From the NCBI GenBank assembly GCA_963709875.1, contig CAVPYB010000014.1, forward strand, positions 459,304-523,303: DNA of 64,000 bases, given 5' to 3'. Source of the DNA: JAQBDA01 sp963709875. Lineage in GTDB: Bacteria > Chloroflexota > Anaerolineae > Anaerolineales > UBA4823. Under the pieces are notes generated by a model. It ran no database searches. It was not told the DNA's origin and saw nothing but the letters and a program-made list of their open reading frames with translations. Positions 17,733-28,747 of the stretch are shown here, in pieces; the first letter of the stretch is position 1; the number at the start of each line of letters is the position of its first letter. The position numbers were made by a program, and so were the translations under genes.

Positions 17733-17924
17733 CCTTGCTGAACGCAGACTGAATTATAGCATCTGGGTCGTGAAACTGATCCTGGCAGTTCGCCGGAAGT
17801 CCCTTTGTTAACCGCTGTCTCAAATGAAGCGAATTGCCTGTGGGTACGGTCGAAATCACCAGCAGTATATTTCGAACCACTTTCAGCCGAGTACCTTTGG
17901 AAAAGTGCATTAGAATAGTCACCG

Positions 17925-18574
17925 ATGGACAGTAAAATAGTACCTGCCTCAGAAGCCAGAGCGGAAACTTTAGTTGTCAACTCGCGTTTCATCACCAGCG
18001 CCGCGCCAACAACTACTGTAGAGCAGGCGAAAGCTTTTATTGTGCGCATCCGCCAGGAATTCCCCGATGCCACACACAATGTCCCGGCGTTTGTCATCGG
18101 GCGTGGAGCCTCGACTATCCTGCACTGCTCCGATGATGGCGAGCCATCCGGGACAGCTGGTCGCCCTGCGCTGGCGGTTCTGCAGGGCAGCGGGCTGGGG
18201 GATGTGGCAGTGGTGGTGACGCGCTACTTTGGCGGCACCAAGCTCGGCACCGGTGGCCTGGTGCGCGCTTACAGCGATGCGGTGCGCTCAGTGCTGCAGG
18301 TGCTGCCGAGAGGCGAGTTGGTACATACCCACACGGTATTCCTGGAGCTGGCTTATAACCTGTACGAGCGCGTGCACAACCTGGTGGAGGAGCATCACGG
18401 GCAGGTGCTGGAGCAGGATTTCGCCGGGCAGGTTGCCCTGACGGCGCGTTTTACCGTAGAAACTCTCCCAGCTTTCCAGGCTGACCTGCGGGAGCTTTCG
18501 CGCGGCAGCTTGCAGGCGAAGATCATCGAAAGCAGTGATATGATTATGCCTTTAGGCATAGTTTCGGAGGCATC

Positions 18575-18578
<4 letters not shown>
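17925..18578 (+). CDS. yigZ: YigZ/IMPACT family protein
   Basis: A 217-residue protein with the conserved IMPACT core (NSRFITSAAPTTTVEQA, FPDATHNVPAF, CSDDGEPSGTAGRPAL, VVVTRYFGGTKLGTGGLVRAY) and a C-terminal ferredoxin-like domain. Bacterial YigZ proteins have no agreed reaction; eukaryotic IMPACT regulates translation through GCN1. Here the stop overlaps the start of the ribosome-associated ABC-F gene by 4 bp, so the two are probably co-translated. That is a suggestive translation context. Confidence 0.92.
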
Positions 18579-20252
<1,674 letters not shown>

Positions 20253-20282
20253 GTTCGACAGCCTCGTGGGGCAGGATCTTTT

Positions 20283-22346
20283 ATGCGCTTTTCCGGATTC
20301 AATTACAGCACGGTTCCCTTCGCGCTGTTGGCGATCTGCATCCTGGCTTTTGGGCTGCTGGTCCCCTGGCTGGGTTTTTACCAGGACGACTGGTACCAGG
20401 TCTGGTTTGGACGCGCTTTCGGCAGCGGCGTGTTTGTGGATTACTATTCCATCGAGCGCCCATTTATTGCCGGCATCTACATGCTGACAATGCCGCTGGT
20501 TGGCAGTTCGCCTTTGAGCTGGCAGGTCTTCGGCGTATTCTCTCGCTTCCTGTCAGTGCTGGCAGTATACTGGCTGCTCAGAGTTGTCTGGCCAGAGCAG
20601 CGGCAGCAGGCGGTCTGGGCGGCTGCCTTGTTCGCGGTTTACCCAGCTTTCCGCCAGCAGTATGCTTCGGTCATTTACAGCCACTATTTCCTGCAGATGG
20701 CGGTGCAGATGCTATCGCTGGGGACAATGGTCCTCGCGATCCGCCAGCCGCACAGGTTTTGGCGGCTGACAATTTTTTCACTGCTTGCTGGCACGTTCAG
20801 CCTGTTCACTTCTGAATATTTTTTTGGTCTGGAGCTCATCCGGCCGCTTTTCATCTGGGTCGCACTGGCAGAGCAGGCAGGCGGGACCCAGCGTGAGCGC
20901 TTCTGGAAGCTGCTCCGCCTGTGGTCGCCGTACCTGGTCATCTTACTTGTCTTCCTGGTATGGCGAGTATTCATTTTTGAGTTCCCCACATACCAACCGA
21001 TACTCTTGCAAGAGGGCAGACCGAAATTACCGGTTTTGCTGGCCGGGCTGGTTAGAACCATTCTGCAGGACGTGGTCCAGGTTGGGTTACTGACCTGGGG
21101 GGAGACGGTGCGGCAGTTCTTCGATCTGAGTGCCCGCCAGCCCTCGGCATTCGCCGCGCTGGCGCTGTCGCTGGTGAGCGCACTGCTCTTTGGGGCATAC
21201 CTGATTAAGCTGCAGGTCACCAAAGACTCGCAGGGAGAGCTTAAAGGTCAAGTCCGCAAGGATGCATGGAGCTGGGTTTTGATTGGTCTGGCGTCCCTGC
21301 TGGCATCTGGTTGGCCGTTCTGGTTCGTGGACCTGCCAGTGGACACGCAGCTGATCGGTGGGAGCCGGTTCACGATATCGTTCATGTTCGGCGCCAGCCT
21401 GCTGCTCGTCGGGCTGCTGGACCTGCTGGTCCGCAGTCCATGGCTGAAGATCGTGTTCGTTTCTGCCATCGTGGGTCTTGCGGTCGGCTACCACTTCCGA
21501 GACGCCAATTATTACCGCCAGATCCACTACAATCAGGCAGAATTCTTCCAGCAGCTTGCCTGGAGAGCGCCCGGGCTGGAGCCAGGCACGTTGATCCTGA
21601 CGAATACCTTCCAGGAGCCCATCCTCAATGGCGATAACTCCCTGACCGCTGCGCTCAACTGGATCTACGACCTCGACCCGCCTTATGCACTCGACTACAT
21701 GCTGTTCTATATCCCCAGCCGCATCGAGAGCGGCAACTTACCCGGACTGGAACCCGGTATCCCGGTAATAAAAGACCTGCGCAATGCCAGGTTCACCGGC
21801 TCGACCTCGCAGGCATTGGCGGTTTATTACGCTCCGCCCAGGTGCCTTCGGGTGCTGGATGCGAAGGTCGACCAGGGTATATCCAGGCTGCCCGGCATGC
21901 CGAGGGAGATGAAAGAAGCGGCAAACATCTCTAATCTGGCACAAATAAACCCCAAACCCATTTCCCCGGCGCAGCTCCCGGCGGCGCTGTTCAAACATCT
22001 GCCGCGTGAGGATAGCTGGTGCTATTATTATGAGAAGGCCGAGCTGGCGCGCCAGGAAGAGGACTGGCATGAGGTCAGCCGCCTGGGAGACCAGGCGCTG
22101 GTCGGTGAGTTTAAAGTGGACAGCAGCATCGAGCTGGTGCCTTTCATCGAGGGTTATGCGCGCTCCGGTCTGGTGGAGAAGGCGCGCCAGCTTTCATTGG
22201 AGGCTCAGCGTAAGAAACCGGAGGGTAAACAGCTGACCGAAGAGATCCTTTGTTCGACCTGGTCGCGGATCGGTCTGGCCGCCAGCCCTGAGAGCGCCCT
22301 GGCGGCCTCTACCAGCGATGTGAAGCGAGAGCTGGGCTGCCGGTAA
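20283..22346 (+). CDS. Large GT-C-like membrane protein with a helical C-terminal domain
   Basis: A 687-residue protein with about 11 membrane helices up to residue about 430, then a soluble part that ends in TPR-like helices (CYYYEKAELARQEEDWHEV, FIEGYARSGLVEKARQL). The first loop has FYQDDWYQVW, an acidic pair where GT-C enzymes keep the catalytic Asp, and later DYYSIERPFIA. I infer transfer of a sugar from a lipid carrier onto an envelope polymer. It follows ettA by 30 bp and is followed by another GT-C-like gene. Confidence 0.65.
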   Translation: MRFSGFNYSTVPFALLAICILAFGLLVPWLGFYQDDWYQVWFGRAFGSGVFVDYYSIERPFIAGIYMLTMPLVGSSPLSWQVFGVFSRFLSVLAVYWLLRVVWPEQRQQAVWAAALFAVYPAFRQQYASVIYSHYFLQMAVQMLSLGTMVLAIRQPHRFWRLTIFSLLAGTFSLFTSEYFFGLELIRPLFIWVALAEQAGGTQRERFWKLLRLWSPYLVILLVFLVWRVFIFEFPTYQPILLQEGRPKLPVLLAGLVRTILQDVVQVGLLTWGETVRQFFDLSARQPSAFAALALSLVSALLFGAYLIKLQVTKDSQGELKGQVRKDAWSWVLIGLASLLASGWPFWFVDLPVDTQLIGGSRFTISFMFGASLLLVGLLDLLVRSPWLKIVFVSAIVGLAVGYHFRDANYYRQIHYNQAEFFQQLAWRAPGLEPGTLILTNTFQEPILNGDNSLTAALNWIYDLDPPYALDYMLFYIPSRIESGNLPGLEPGIPVIKDLRNARFTGSTSQALAVYYAPPRCLRVLDAKVDQGISRLPGMPREMKEAANISNLAQINPKPISPAQLPAALFKHLPREDSWCYYYEKAELARQEEDWHEVSRLGDQALVGEFKVDSSIELVPFIEGYARSGLVEKARQLSLEAQRKKPEGKQLTEEILCSTWSRIGLAASPESALAASTSDVKRELGCR

Positions 22347-22408
22347 TGCCCGGACGCCAGCTATACCGGTTGACATTTATAGCAGGTGCTTTCCTTTCCT
22401 GAACCGAT

Positions 22409-24581
22409 ATGCTTGTCGTTAAGATCATCCGCAACCTTACAATAGCCTGTGGGATCAGCTTCCTGTTCACGATCCTGATCCCGCGCGATCCCAGCAACAC
22501 GACCCTGCTTGGCTTCTCACCGGCGAGATGGGCGCTGATCGCAGGCTTTGCCCTGCTGTTCGGCAGCCTGACGGCAGTCGCCATCCTGCTGCGCAGAAGG
22601 CCGGAACTTGCGCACAGGCTCGACCAGCGGCTGGATGGGTTGGCGGAAAAAAGCTGGCTGCGTGAGGCGGTGCAGTTTGCAGCTACCCTGCTTCTCTTTG
22701 CGGGAATTTACTTCCTGGCTGAGCTGGTCTTGACCACCGACCAGTACCTGAAGCAGATCATGCTCCGCATCGCACCTGTTGTGGCTTTTGTGGTCCTGGC
22801 CTGCGGGCAGGTGCTGAGCCTGGAATATTTCAGGGCAGAGCGTAATAAATGGGTCGCGGTGATCGCTCTATCTGCGCTGTGCACGGTCGGCGGGATCATT
22901 GTGCAGGGATTCTTGGTCGGCCAGCTCACCCGTTTTTATCCAAGGGACGCGGCAGCTTGTCAGGCTCAGCCAGTACAGCCTGTCGCTGGTGAGTTTTTTA
23001 TATATCTACCGCCTGTCCCGGCTCGCCAGAGGGAAAAGGCAAGCCTGGGTCCTGCTCGCCGTTTATGTTGTAGTCCTGTTTGCGCTGCAGTGGGCAGGGT
23101 ACCCGTCGAAATACTGGCCTGCCCAGTATCTTGTTGCGTTGCTGGCTCCAGCGGCTGCCATAGCGATCCCACTTTTCATCCGGGTTCTATTCGACCTGAG
23201 CTCCCACCTGGATCTGGCACGCCGCTTCAGCAGGAGCCGGGCTGCATGGGGGATTGTGCTCTTGGGGCTTATCCTGCTTGCTGCTCCATACTTAATCGCC
23301 GCCCAGGAGCACGCCCGGCTGCTCAACTATACAACCAAGTTCACCGACCAGCAGGAGTATCTGGTTTTCGCCAGGAATGCTCGCCTGCTGAACTTCGACT
23401 ATACCGGTGACCACAACCGCATGCCGGGCTACCCATTTCTCCAGGCGCTTTTCTACCGGGATGGGATGAGCGATGCTGAATTCTTCGAGCAGGGTAAGCG
23501 CATCAACACCTGGCTGTCGCTCGGGCTGCTGGCATGCACGTTCTGGATTGCCCGGCGGTATCTGGCAAAATTCGAGTCTGTCCTCTTCATCCTGGTCATC
23601 GCCTTTTCGCTGTATATATTCAAAGCGCCTTATTTCCAGGCGGAGATCAGCTTCTATTTTCTGGTGTTCGTTGGCTACCTGCTCATGCAGATTATGCTGC
23701 TGCGACCGGGCTGGCTGCTGGCAGCCGCAGCCGGGGTTGTGTTGGGATTGGCACACCTGATGAAAGCCTCGGTCCTAGTAGGGCTGATCCTGTTTGCGGT
23801 TGTTTATGCGGGCAGAGAAATGCTATCTGGGATAAGGCAGCTGCGAAAGAAATCTCTCGATCGGCGTACCACCGGTGGCATCCTCATGCGGCTCGGCATG
23901 CTGCTGGTGGTATTCGCCTGCTTCCTGGGGGTTATTTTTCCGTACATCCGCGCCATGAAGCTCAGGTTCGGACAGTATTTCTACAACGTGAACACCACGT
24001 TTTACGTCTGGTACGATGACAACTTCGCGGCGATAGCTGCGGAAGAAGAACACCACTTTGCCGAGCGCTGGCCTGCACACCTGCCTGCGGACGAGCTGCC
24101 CAGCCCGAGAAACTACCTGCGCGACCACAGCACTGCTCAGATTGCCGAGCGTATCCGCTTCGGGATTCAATCCCAGTGGGATAACATTGTCTCTCAGTTT
24201 AGTGTCACCAACTACCACCTTAGCTACCTGGCACTGCTGGTTATGGTCCTTCTGGCAGATGTAAAGAACAGCCTGGCAGTATTTCGTAAATCTCCGGTAT
24301 CCATCCTGTTTGCGCTGCTCTACTTTGCGGGCTACCTGGCAGCGTTCGTGTGGTATTCGCCGATCTCTCCTGAGCGCAGGTTTACGTATGGGTTGTATAT
24401 CCCGCTGATGTTCTCGATCTTCACAGCACTCGAAGCGCTGGGCGCGAGCTGTTCCCGAGAGGGAGGTGTGGATGTCGGAGAGTTTGTCGGCGCTGCCAAT
24501 CTGGTGATCGCGCTGACCCTGCTTGTCAATATCCCATTGGTGCTGACAGAGCGGATGTTCTTCGACCGCTATGGATCGTGA
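22409..24581 (+). CDS. GT39/ArnT-like membrane protein, frameshifted
   Basis: Two overlapping frames, 22409 to about 22950 and about 22940 to 24581, each read as membrane protein with helices that continue one another (QVLSLEYFRAERNKW, then SLVSFLYIYRLSRLARGKRQ). I treat them as one gene of about 720 residues. The loop YTGDHNRMPGYPFLQALF resembles the conserved part of PMT-family transferases. A large extracytoplasmic section (FYVWYDDNFAAIAAEEEHHF) precedes the last helices. It overlaps the convergent EamA gene by 13 bp. Two separate genes remain possible. Confidence 0.6.
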
Positions 24582-25528
24582 AACCCGCTCGCGCCCCGTG
24601 CATCCTTTTCCTTGGCATAACCCGTGCGGAGGGTGCGGATCGAATCGATCTGTGCCAGCAGCATGCCTGCCAGCATGAGTGCGCAGCCAAGCAGCTGCAT
24701 CGCATGCAATTGCTCGTTCAATAGCAGCCAGCCGAAGAGCGCCGCGATGGGCGCTTCCATGCTGAGCAGGATGGCCGCGTCGGCTGGCGGCGCGATACGC
24801 TGCCCGACTGCCTGCAAGGTATAGCCCAACCCAATCGAGAAGATGCCTGTGTACAGGATCGACATCCAGGAATTGGAGATGACACTGCTCAGGCTGGTCT
24901 CGGTAAGCGCACCGATGACCAGGCTGAGCAGCCCAACCAGCAGATACTGGCCGATAGCCAGAGGCAGCACAGGCAGTCGCTGGACCATAGTACCGATCCA
25001 TATGACGTGGAAGGCGAACATAACCGCACTTGCCAGCACCAGGGCGTCGCCCAACGCCAGCCGCAGCTGACCGCCGGTGCTGAGCAGGAATAATCCAGCC
25101 ACCGCCAGCAGTGAGGCAGCCCAGATGGCTGAGCGCAGGCGCAGCTTGCCGCCTAACGCCAGGATAACTGGGATGAACACCACGTACAGACCGGTGATAA
25201 AGCCTCCGTTCCCGGCGGTGGTGTAGCGCAGCCCCATCTGCTGCAGTGTCCCGGCGGCGAAGAGCAGCAGCCCGGCGATCAGGGTGCCCCGCAAGCCGGA
25301 TCCCCGCCAGTTGAAAGCCTTGCGCAGGCTGCCGTTCCGCCAGGCAAAGGGCAGCAAGAATAATACACCGAGCAGGAAGCGCAATCCGTTGAACAGGAAG
25401 ACCCCTGAGCTCTCGGCCGCCGTGCGCTGTGCCACGAAAGCCAGTCCCCAGAACGAGGCTACAAGCAGCAGGGTTGCATCGGCTTTCAGGCGTTTATTTA
25501 TCGGGACGTCAGGCAGTGTGGCAGACAT
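24569..25528 (-). CDS. EamA/DMT-superfamily transporter
   Basis: A protein of about 319 residues with ten hydrophobic helices arranged as two EamA repeats: LLLVASFWGLAFVAQR with FNGLRFLLGVLFLLPF, and later GDALVLASAVMFAFHV with LSMEAPIAALFGWLLLNE, the recognisable end of the second repeat. Members export amino acids, nucleobases or other metabolites; the substrate cannot be told. I prefer the ATG at 25528 over an upstream GTG. Its 3' end overlaps the convergent membrane gene. Confidence 0.88.
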   Translation of the reverse strand: MSATLPDVPINKRLKADATLLLVASFWGLAFVAQRTAAESSGVFLFNGLRFLLGVLFLLPFAWRNGSLRKAFNWRGSGLRGTLIAGLLLFAAGTLQQMGLRYTTAGNGGFITGLYVVFIPVILALGGKLRLRSAIWAASLLAVAGLFLLSTGGQLRLALGDALVLASAVMFAFHVIWIGTMVQRLPVLPLAIGQYLLVGLLSLVIGALTETSLSSVISNSWMSILYTGIFSIGLGYTLQAVGQRIAPPADAAILLSMEAPIAALFGWLLLNEQLHAMQLLGCALMLAGMLLAQIDSIRTLRTGYAKEKDARGASGFHDP

Positions 25529-25534
25529 AGCCAC

Positions 25535-25886
25535 GATTATATCGGGAAATTTGCGTCCCCCAGCCAGCCTATTTAACGAACGACCAAGGGCAAGAATGAC
25601 TGGCGTGTCTCGCCCATCACGGCAAAGAGGCTCATATGGTCAAGCGCTGCGCTCAGCCGCTGATTGCCTGATCCAGGATGCTGGTTGGCTCCAGGTTTCA
25701 CCCGCTGCCATCCCAGCTGCAAATCCCCAGGGTGCTCTGTATGGCGGGAGCGGTTTCCAGATGTGGCAGGTCGACCGTCATCCAGAAGTCTACAGGACGA
25801 TCCGCCTGGCAGTGAGGGAAATTAGAAATCCATCAGAGTATGGTGATATGGCTGTGCTTCATAAGCGAGATCGTGTAAACTTAGAA
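25535..25886. other. Intergenic stretch without a recognised feature
   Basis: The 350 bp between the divergent transporter and hydrolase genes carry an open frame on the plus strand that continues into the hydrolase, but its composition looks like chance and it begins inside the transporter gene. TATAAT on the minus strand (about 25537-25542) may serve the transporter gene. I see no RNA gene or repeat here. Confidence 0.4.
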
Positions 25887-26636
25887 ATGATACATAAATT
25901 GGTCTTGTTATTATCGTTAACTGTCCTGTTCGGCTGTCGCAAGCAGGCGGCTGCCGAAACTTCACCACTGGAAAGCCTGCTGGTAGACCAGCAGGCAGGG
26001 ATAAAGCCGAGAACATTGCCGGGGGAGGGCGTGCCGCTGCGATATCTGGCACTGGGCGATTCTTACACGATTGGGGAGGCTGTGCGGGAGAGAGAAAGCT
26101 GGCCCATCCAGCTTGCTGATCAATTGCGCGCGGAGGGATACGCGATCGAAGATCTGCGGATCGTGGCCCGCGGCGGCTGGACTGCGGAGGAACTGGCGGC
26201 TGGTCTCCAGGTGGCCGAGATCGACCCTCCTTATGACCTGGTTTCCGTGCTGATCGGTGCTAACAACCAGTTCCGCGGCTACAGCCCGGAGTCCTACAGC
26301 CGTGAGTTAGCTGCCTTGCTGGAGCAGTCGGTTGCTTACGCGGGAAACTGCCCGGGACGAGTGCTGGTATTATCGATCCCTGACTGGAGTATGACCCCGG
26401 TCGGATCGCAGTTCGACCGGCAGATGATCGCCGGTGAGATCGATGCCTTCAATTGGGTCATCTCACGAGAAGCTGAACGCCTGGGTGTGCGTTTTATCGA
26501 CATCACTCCCATCTCACGCAATGCGGAGAACGATCCGGACCTGGTCTCTCTCGACGGTCTTCATCCCTCGGGTAAGATGTATGCGCAGTGGGCTGGGCTT
26601 GTGTTGCAGGAAGCAGTTCTGGCATTGCAGGAGTGA
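25887..26636 (+). CDS. SGNH/GDSL hydrolase lipoprotein
   Basis: A 249-residue exported esterase-like protein. The first 17 residues form a lipoprotein signal ending in LSLTVLFGC, so it is probably anchored outside the membrane. The SGNH blocks are present: GDSYTIG with the nucleophile Ser, a Gly in RIVARGGWTAEEL, GANNQFRGYS with the Asn, and LDGLHPSG with the catalytic Asp and His. The substrate is probably an acetyl or acyl ester. I chose the ATG directly before the signal peptide; the frame is open far upstream. The SDR gene follows after 5 bp. Confidence 0.88.
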   Translation: MIHKLVLLLSLTVLFGCRKQAAAETSPLESLLVDQQAGIKPRTLPGEGVPLRYLALGDSYTIGEAVRERESWPIQLADQLRAEGYAIEDLRIVARGGWTAEELAAGLQVAEIDPPYDLVSVLIGANNQFRGYSPESYSRELAALLEQSVAYAGNCPGRVLVLSIPDWSMTPVGSQFDRQMIAGEIDAFNWVISREAERLGVRFIDITPISRNAENDPDLVSLDGLHPSGKMYAQWAGLVLQEAVLALQE

Positions 26637-26641
26637 ACAGT

Positions 26642-27508
26642 ATGGATGTTTCGAATAAGCGGATGAGCGGCAAAGTGTGCATGGTTACCGGTGCAACATC
26701 TGGCATCGGTAAGGTGACTGCGCGCGAGCTGCTGCGTATGGGTGCAATGGTCGTGATGGTCGGTCGCAGCCAGGAGCGTTGTGACATAACTGCGGAACAA
26801 TTTCGTAAAGAGACCGGGAGCGAGCTGGTGGATTACCTGGTGGCTGACCTGTCCTCACAGGCGGATGTCAGGCGGCTGGCGAATGATTACCTGGGTCGAT
26901 ATGACCGCCTGGATGTGCTGGTCAATAATGCAGGTGGTTTTTTTATGAAACGGCAAGAGAGCGTAGATGGAATTGAGATGACCCTTGCACTGAACCACCT
27001 GAATTACTTCCTGCTGACTGGTCTGCTGCTGGAAATCATCCGTGCCAGCGCACCGGCAAGGATCGTCAATGTGTCCTCCAATGCGCACCGCGGTGGGAAG
27101 ATCAATTTCGATAATCTTCAGGGAGAGCACGGCTACAACGGATGGCGAGCGTACGCCCAGTCCAAGCTGGCGAATGTGCTGCACGCTTTCGAGCTGGCGC
27201 GCTGCCTGGATGCAGCTCAGGTGACGGTTAACGCTCTCCACCCTGGCTTCGTCTCAACCCGCCTGGCGAGGAATAACGGCTGGCTTTTTCGGTTGGTCAT
27301 GCCGCTGACTCGGGTCATCGCCCGCAGCGCCGAAGAAGGCGCCCGCAGCAGCATTTATCTGGCCACTTCACCAGCTGTGGAAGGAATAACAGGAAAGTAT
27401 TTCGAGGACGAGCAGGCAGTACAGGCCGATCCGGCGGCATATGATGAGCCGACCGCCCGGACCCTGTGGCAGGTCAGCGCTGAGATGACCGGGCTGGCGG
27501 CATATTAA
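26642..27508 (+). CDS. Short-chain dehydrogenase/reductase, retinol-dehydrogenase-like
   Basis: A 288-residue classical SDR: the cofactor motif VTGATSGIGKVTAREL with VGRSQERC after the second strand favours NADP(H). Then come VNNAGGFF, the catalytic Ser in VNVSSNAHRGG, and Tyr and Lys in AYAQSKLAN. It reduces or oxidises a carbonyl or alcohol substrate, which is unknown. The ATG at 26642 is 5 bp after the hydrolase stop, so the two are co-transcribed. A strong hairpin follows 10 bp after its stop. Confidence 0.92.
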   Translation: MDVSNKRMSGKVCMVTGATSGIGKVTARELLRMGAMVVMVGRSQERCDITAEQFRKETGSELVDYLVADLSSQADVRRLANDYLGRYDRLDVLVNNAGGFFMKRQESVDGIEMTLALNHLNYFLLTGLLLEIIRASAPARIVNVSSNAHRGGKINFDNLQGEHGYNGWRAYAQSKLANVLHAFELARCLDAAQVTVNALHPGFVSTRLARNNGWLFRLVMPLTRVIARSAEEGARSSIYLATSPAVEGITGKYFEDEQAVQADPAAYDEPTARTLWQVSAEMTGLAAY

Positions 27509-27518
27509 TAATTTCCAT

Positions 27519-27551
27519 ATGACTGCCAGTCCTTCGCGGACTGGCAGTCAT
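27519..27551 (+). terminator. Strong terminator-like hairpin after the SDR gene
   Basis: Two 14-bp arms, ATGACTGCCAGTCC (27519-27532) and GGACTGGCAGTCAT (27538-27551), are perfectly complementary around the loop TTCGC. There is no T-run afterwards, so termination efficiency is uncertain; the structure may also protect RNA ends. Confidence 0.6.
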
Positions 27552-27614
27552 CCCATAAGCCACCGGGCAATTTGCCAGATTGCCCCACGTACTGGAAATA
27601 CAAGGAGGTAGAGC

Positions 27615-28310
27615 ATGGTAGATACAACCAGCAGGATGATCGAATTCCGGTCCAATGACCACACTACACCCGGCTACCTGGCGCAGCCGGAGGGAGATGG
27701 GCGCTTTCCCGGTCTGGTGGTGATCCAGGAATGGTGGGGGCTGGTGCCGCACATCAAAGACGTGGCAGAGCGCTTCGCCGGAGAGGGATTTATCGCCCTG
27801 GCGCCTGATCTGTATCACGGGCAGGCTGCCAGCGAGCCGGATGAGGCGCGCATGCTTTCCATGGAGCTGGACCGCGATCGGGCGGTTGCGGAGATTCTGG
27901 CTGCTCTGCATTACCTGCAAAACCTGGATGCGGTGGCGCCAAAGAAGATCGGCGTTGTTGGTTTCTGTATGGGTGGCTCGCTGACTGTCGCAACCGCTGC
28001 TGTCAGCCAGGATGTAGGGGCAGCAGTAGCTTTTTACGGGATGCCGCGCGACCTGGACATCGTACGGACAATCCAGGCCCCACTGCTGGGGCTGTACGGT
28101 GAGAATGATCATGGTATCCCGGTCGATCTGGTACGTTCCCTGGAACAGGAGCTTGAGGTGCACGGTGTAGCGCACGAGGTACATATTTACCCGGGTGCGG
28201 GGCATGCTTTCTTTAACGATGCAAGACCGCATATCTACGATCCGGAGACTGCCCGAGATGCCTGGGAGCGCACCCTGCGCTGGTTCCGGAAGTATCTGGT
28301 TCAGAGCTGA
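27615..28310 (+). CDS. Dienelactone hydrolase family protein
   Basis: A 231-residue alpha/beta hydrolase with the dienelactone hydrolase triad: nucleophile Cys in VGFCMGGSL, Asp in YGENDHGIP and His in GAGHAFFND. The oxyanion-side motif VIQEWWGLVPHIKD and the Glu near YLAQPEG also match the family. Such enzymes hydrolyse lactones or similar esters in aromatic degradation, but most family members in genomes like this have no known substrate. An AAGGAGGT site precedes the ATG. Confidence 0.93.
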   Translation: MVDTTSRMIEFRSNDHTTPGYLAQPEGDGRFPGLVVIQEWWGLVPHIKDVAERFAGEGFIALAPDLYHGQAASEPDEARMLSMELDRDRAVAEILAALHYLQNLDAVAPKKIGVVGFCMGGSLTVATAAVSQDVGAAVAFYGMPRDLDIVRTIQAPLLGLYGENDHGIPVDLVRSLEQELEVHGVAHEVHIYPGAGHAFFNDARPHIYDPETARDAWERTLRWFRKYLVQS

Positions 28311-28321
28311 GAGGAGACCAT

Positions 28322-28747
28322 ATGGATGAATCAGCAAGCCAGGATACCCGCCGCTCGCCCTGGCATATCTATCCCAAAGACTGGCAGGACGATCACTGGC
28401 TGGTACCCTACCATGGTGATAACGCCGTTATCCACCACGGTCACCAGTCAGCGGATGACCACAGCCTGTGCGGTCCGATGGTGTTCTGCTGTACCAAGTC
28501 GCAGCGACTGTTCAGCGAGCAGTTCCCTGAAAGCGAAGCCGTACAGGCGAGCTGGGGTTTGACCAAAGCGGCGCATATCGAGGTGTGGATGGACTCGGGG
28601 GTCAATGTGGTGTACTTTATCTTCTGCGACCCGGTTCGACCGTTGGGCTTGCTTGCAGGTGGTCTGTCCGGTGAGGAAGCGCGCCAGGTGTTGGAGCGCA
28701 AGGTGCAGCCGGAGGCGTTCGCGGAGCGGGCGACCCGCCTGCGCTAA
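28322..28747 (+). CDS. Conserved-looking hypothetical protein
   Basis: A 141-residue soluble protein starting 11 bp after the dienelactone hydrolase, with GAGGAG before the ATG, so it is probably co-expressed. It contains a His/Asp-rich first part (HIYPKDWQDDHW, VIHHGHQSADDHSL), a pair of Cys (VFCCTKSQ) and a C-terminal helix (LSGEEARQVLERKVQPEAF). I do not recognise a family. The His/Cys content could bind a metal, which is a guess. Its stop overlaps the convergent propeller gene by 4 bp. Confidence 0.7.
   Translation: MDESASQDTRRSPWHIYPKDWQDDHWLVPYHGDNAVIHHGHQSADDHSLCGPMVFCCTKSQRLFSEQFPESEAVQASWGLTKAAHIEVWMDSGVNVVYFIFCDPVRPLGLLAGGLSGEEARQVLERKVQPEAFAERATRLR

Noticed and set aside
25284..25886. 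N-terminal extension of the SGNH hydrolase
   Set aside because: It begins inside the opposite-strand transporter gene and precedes a clear lipoprotein signal with its own ATG.
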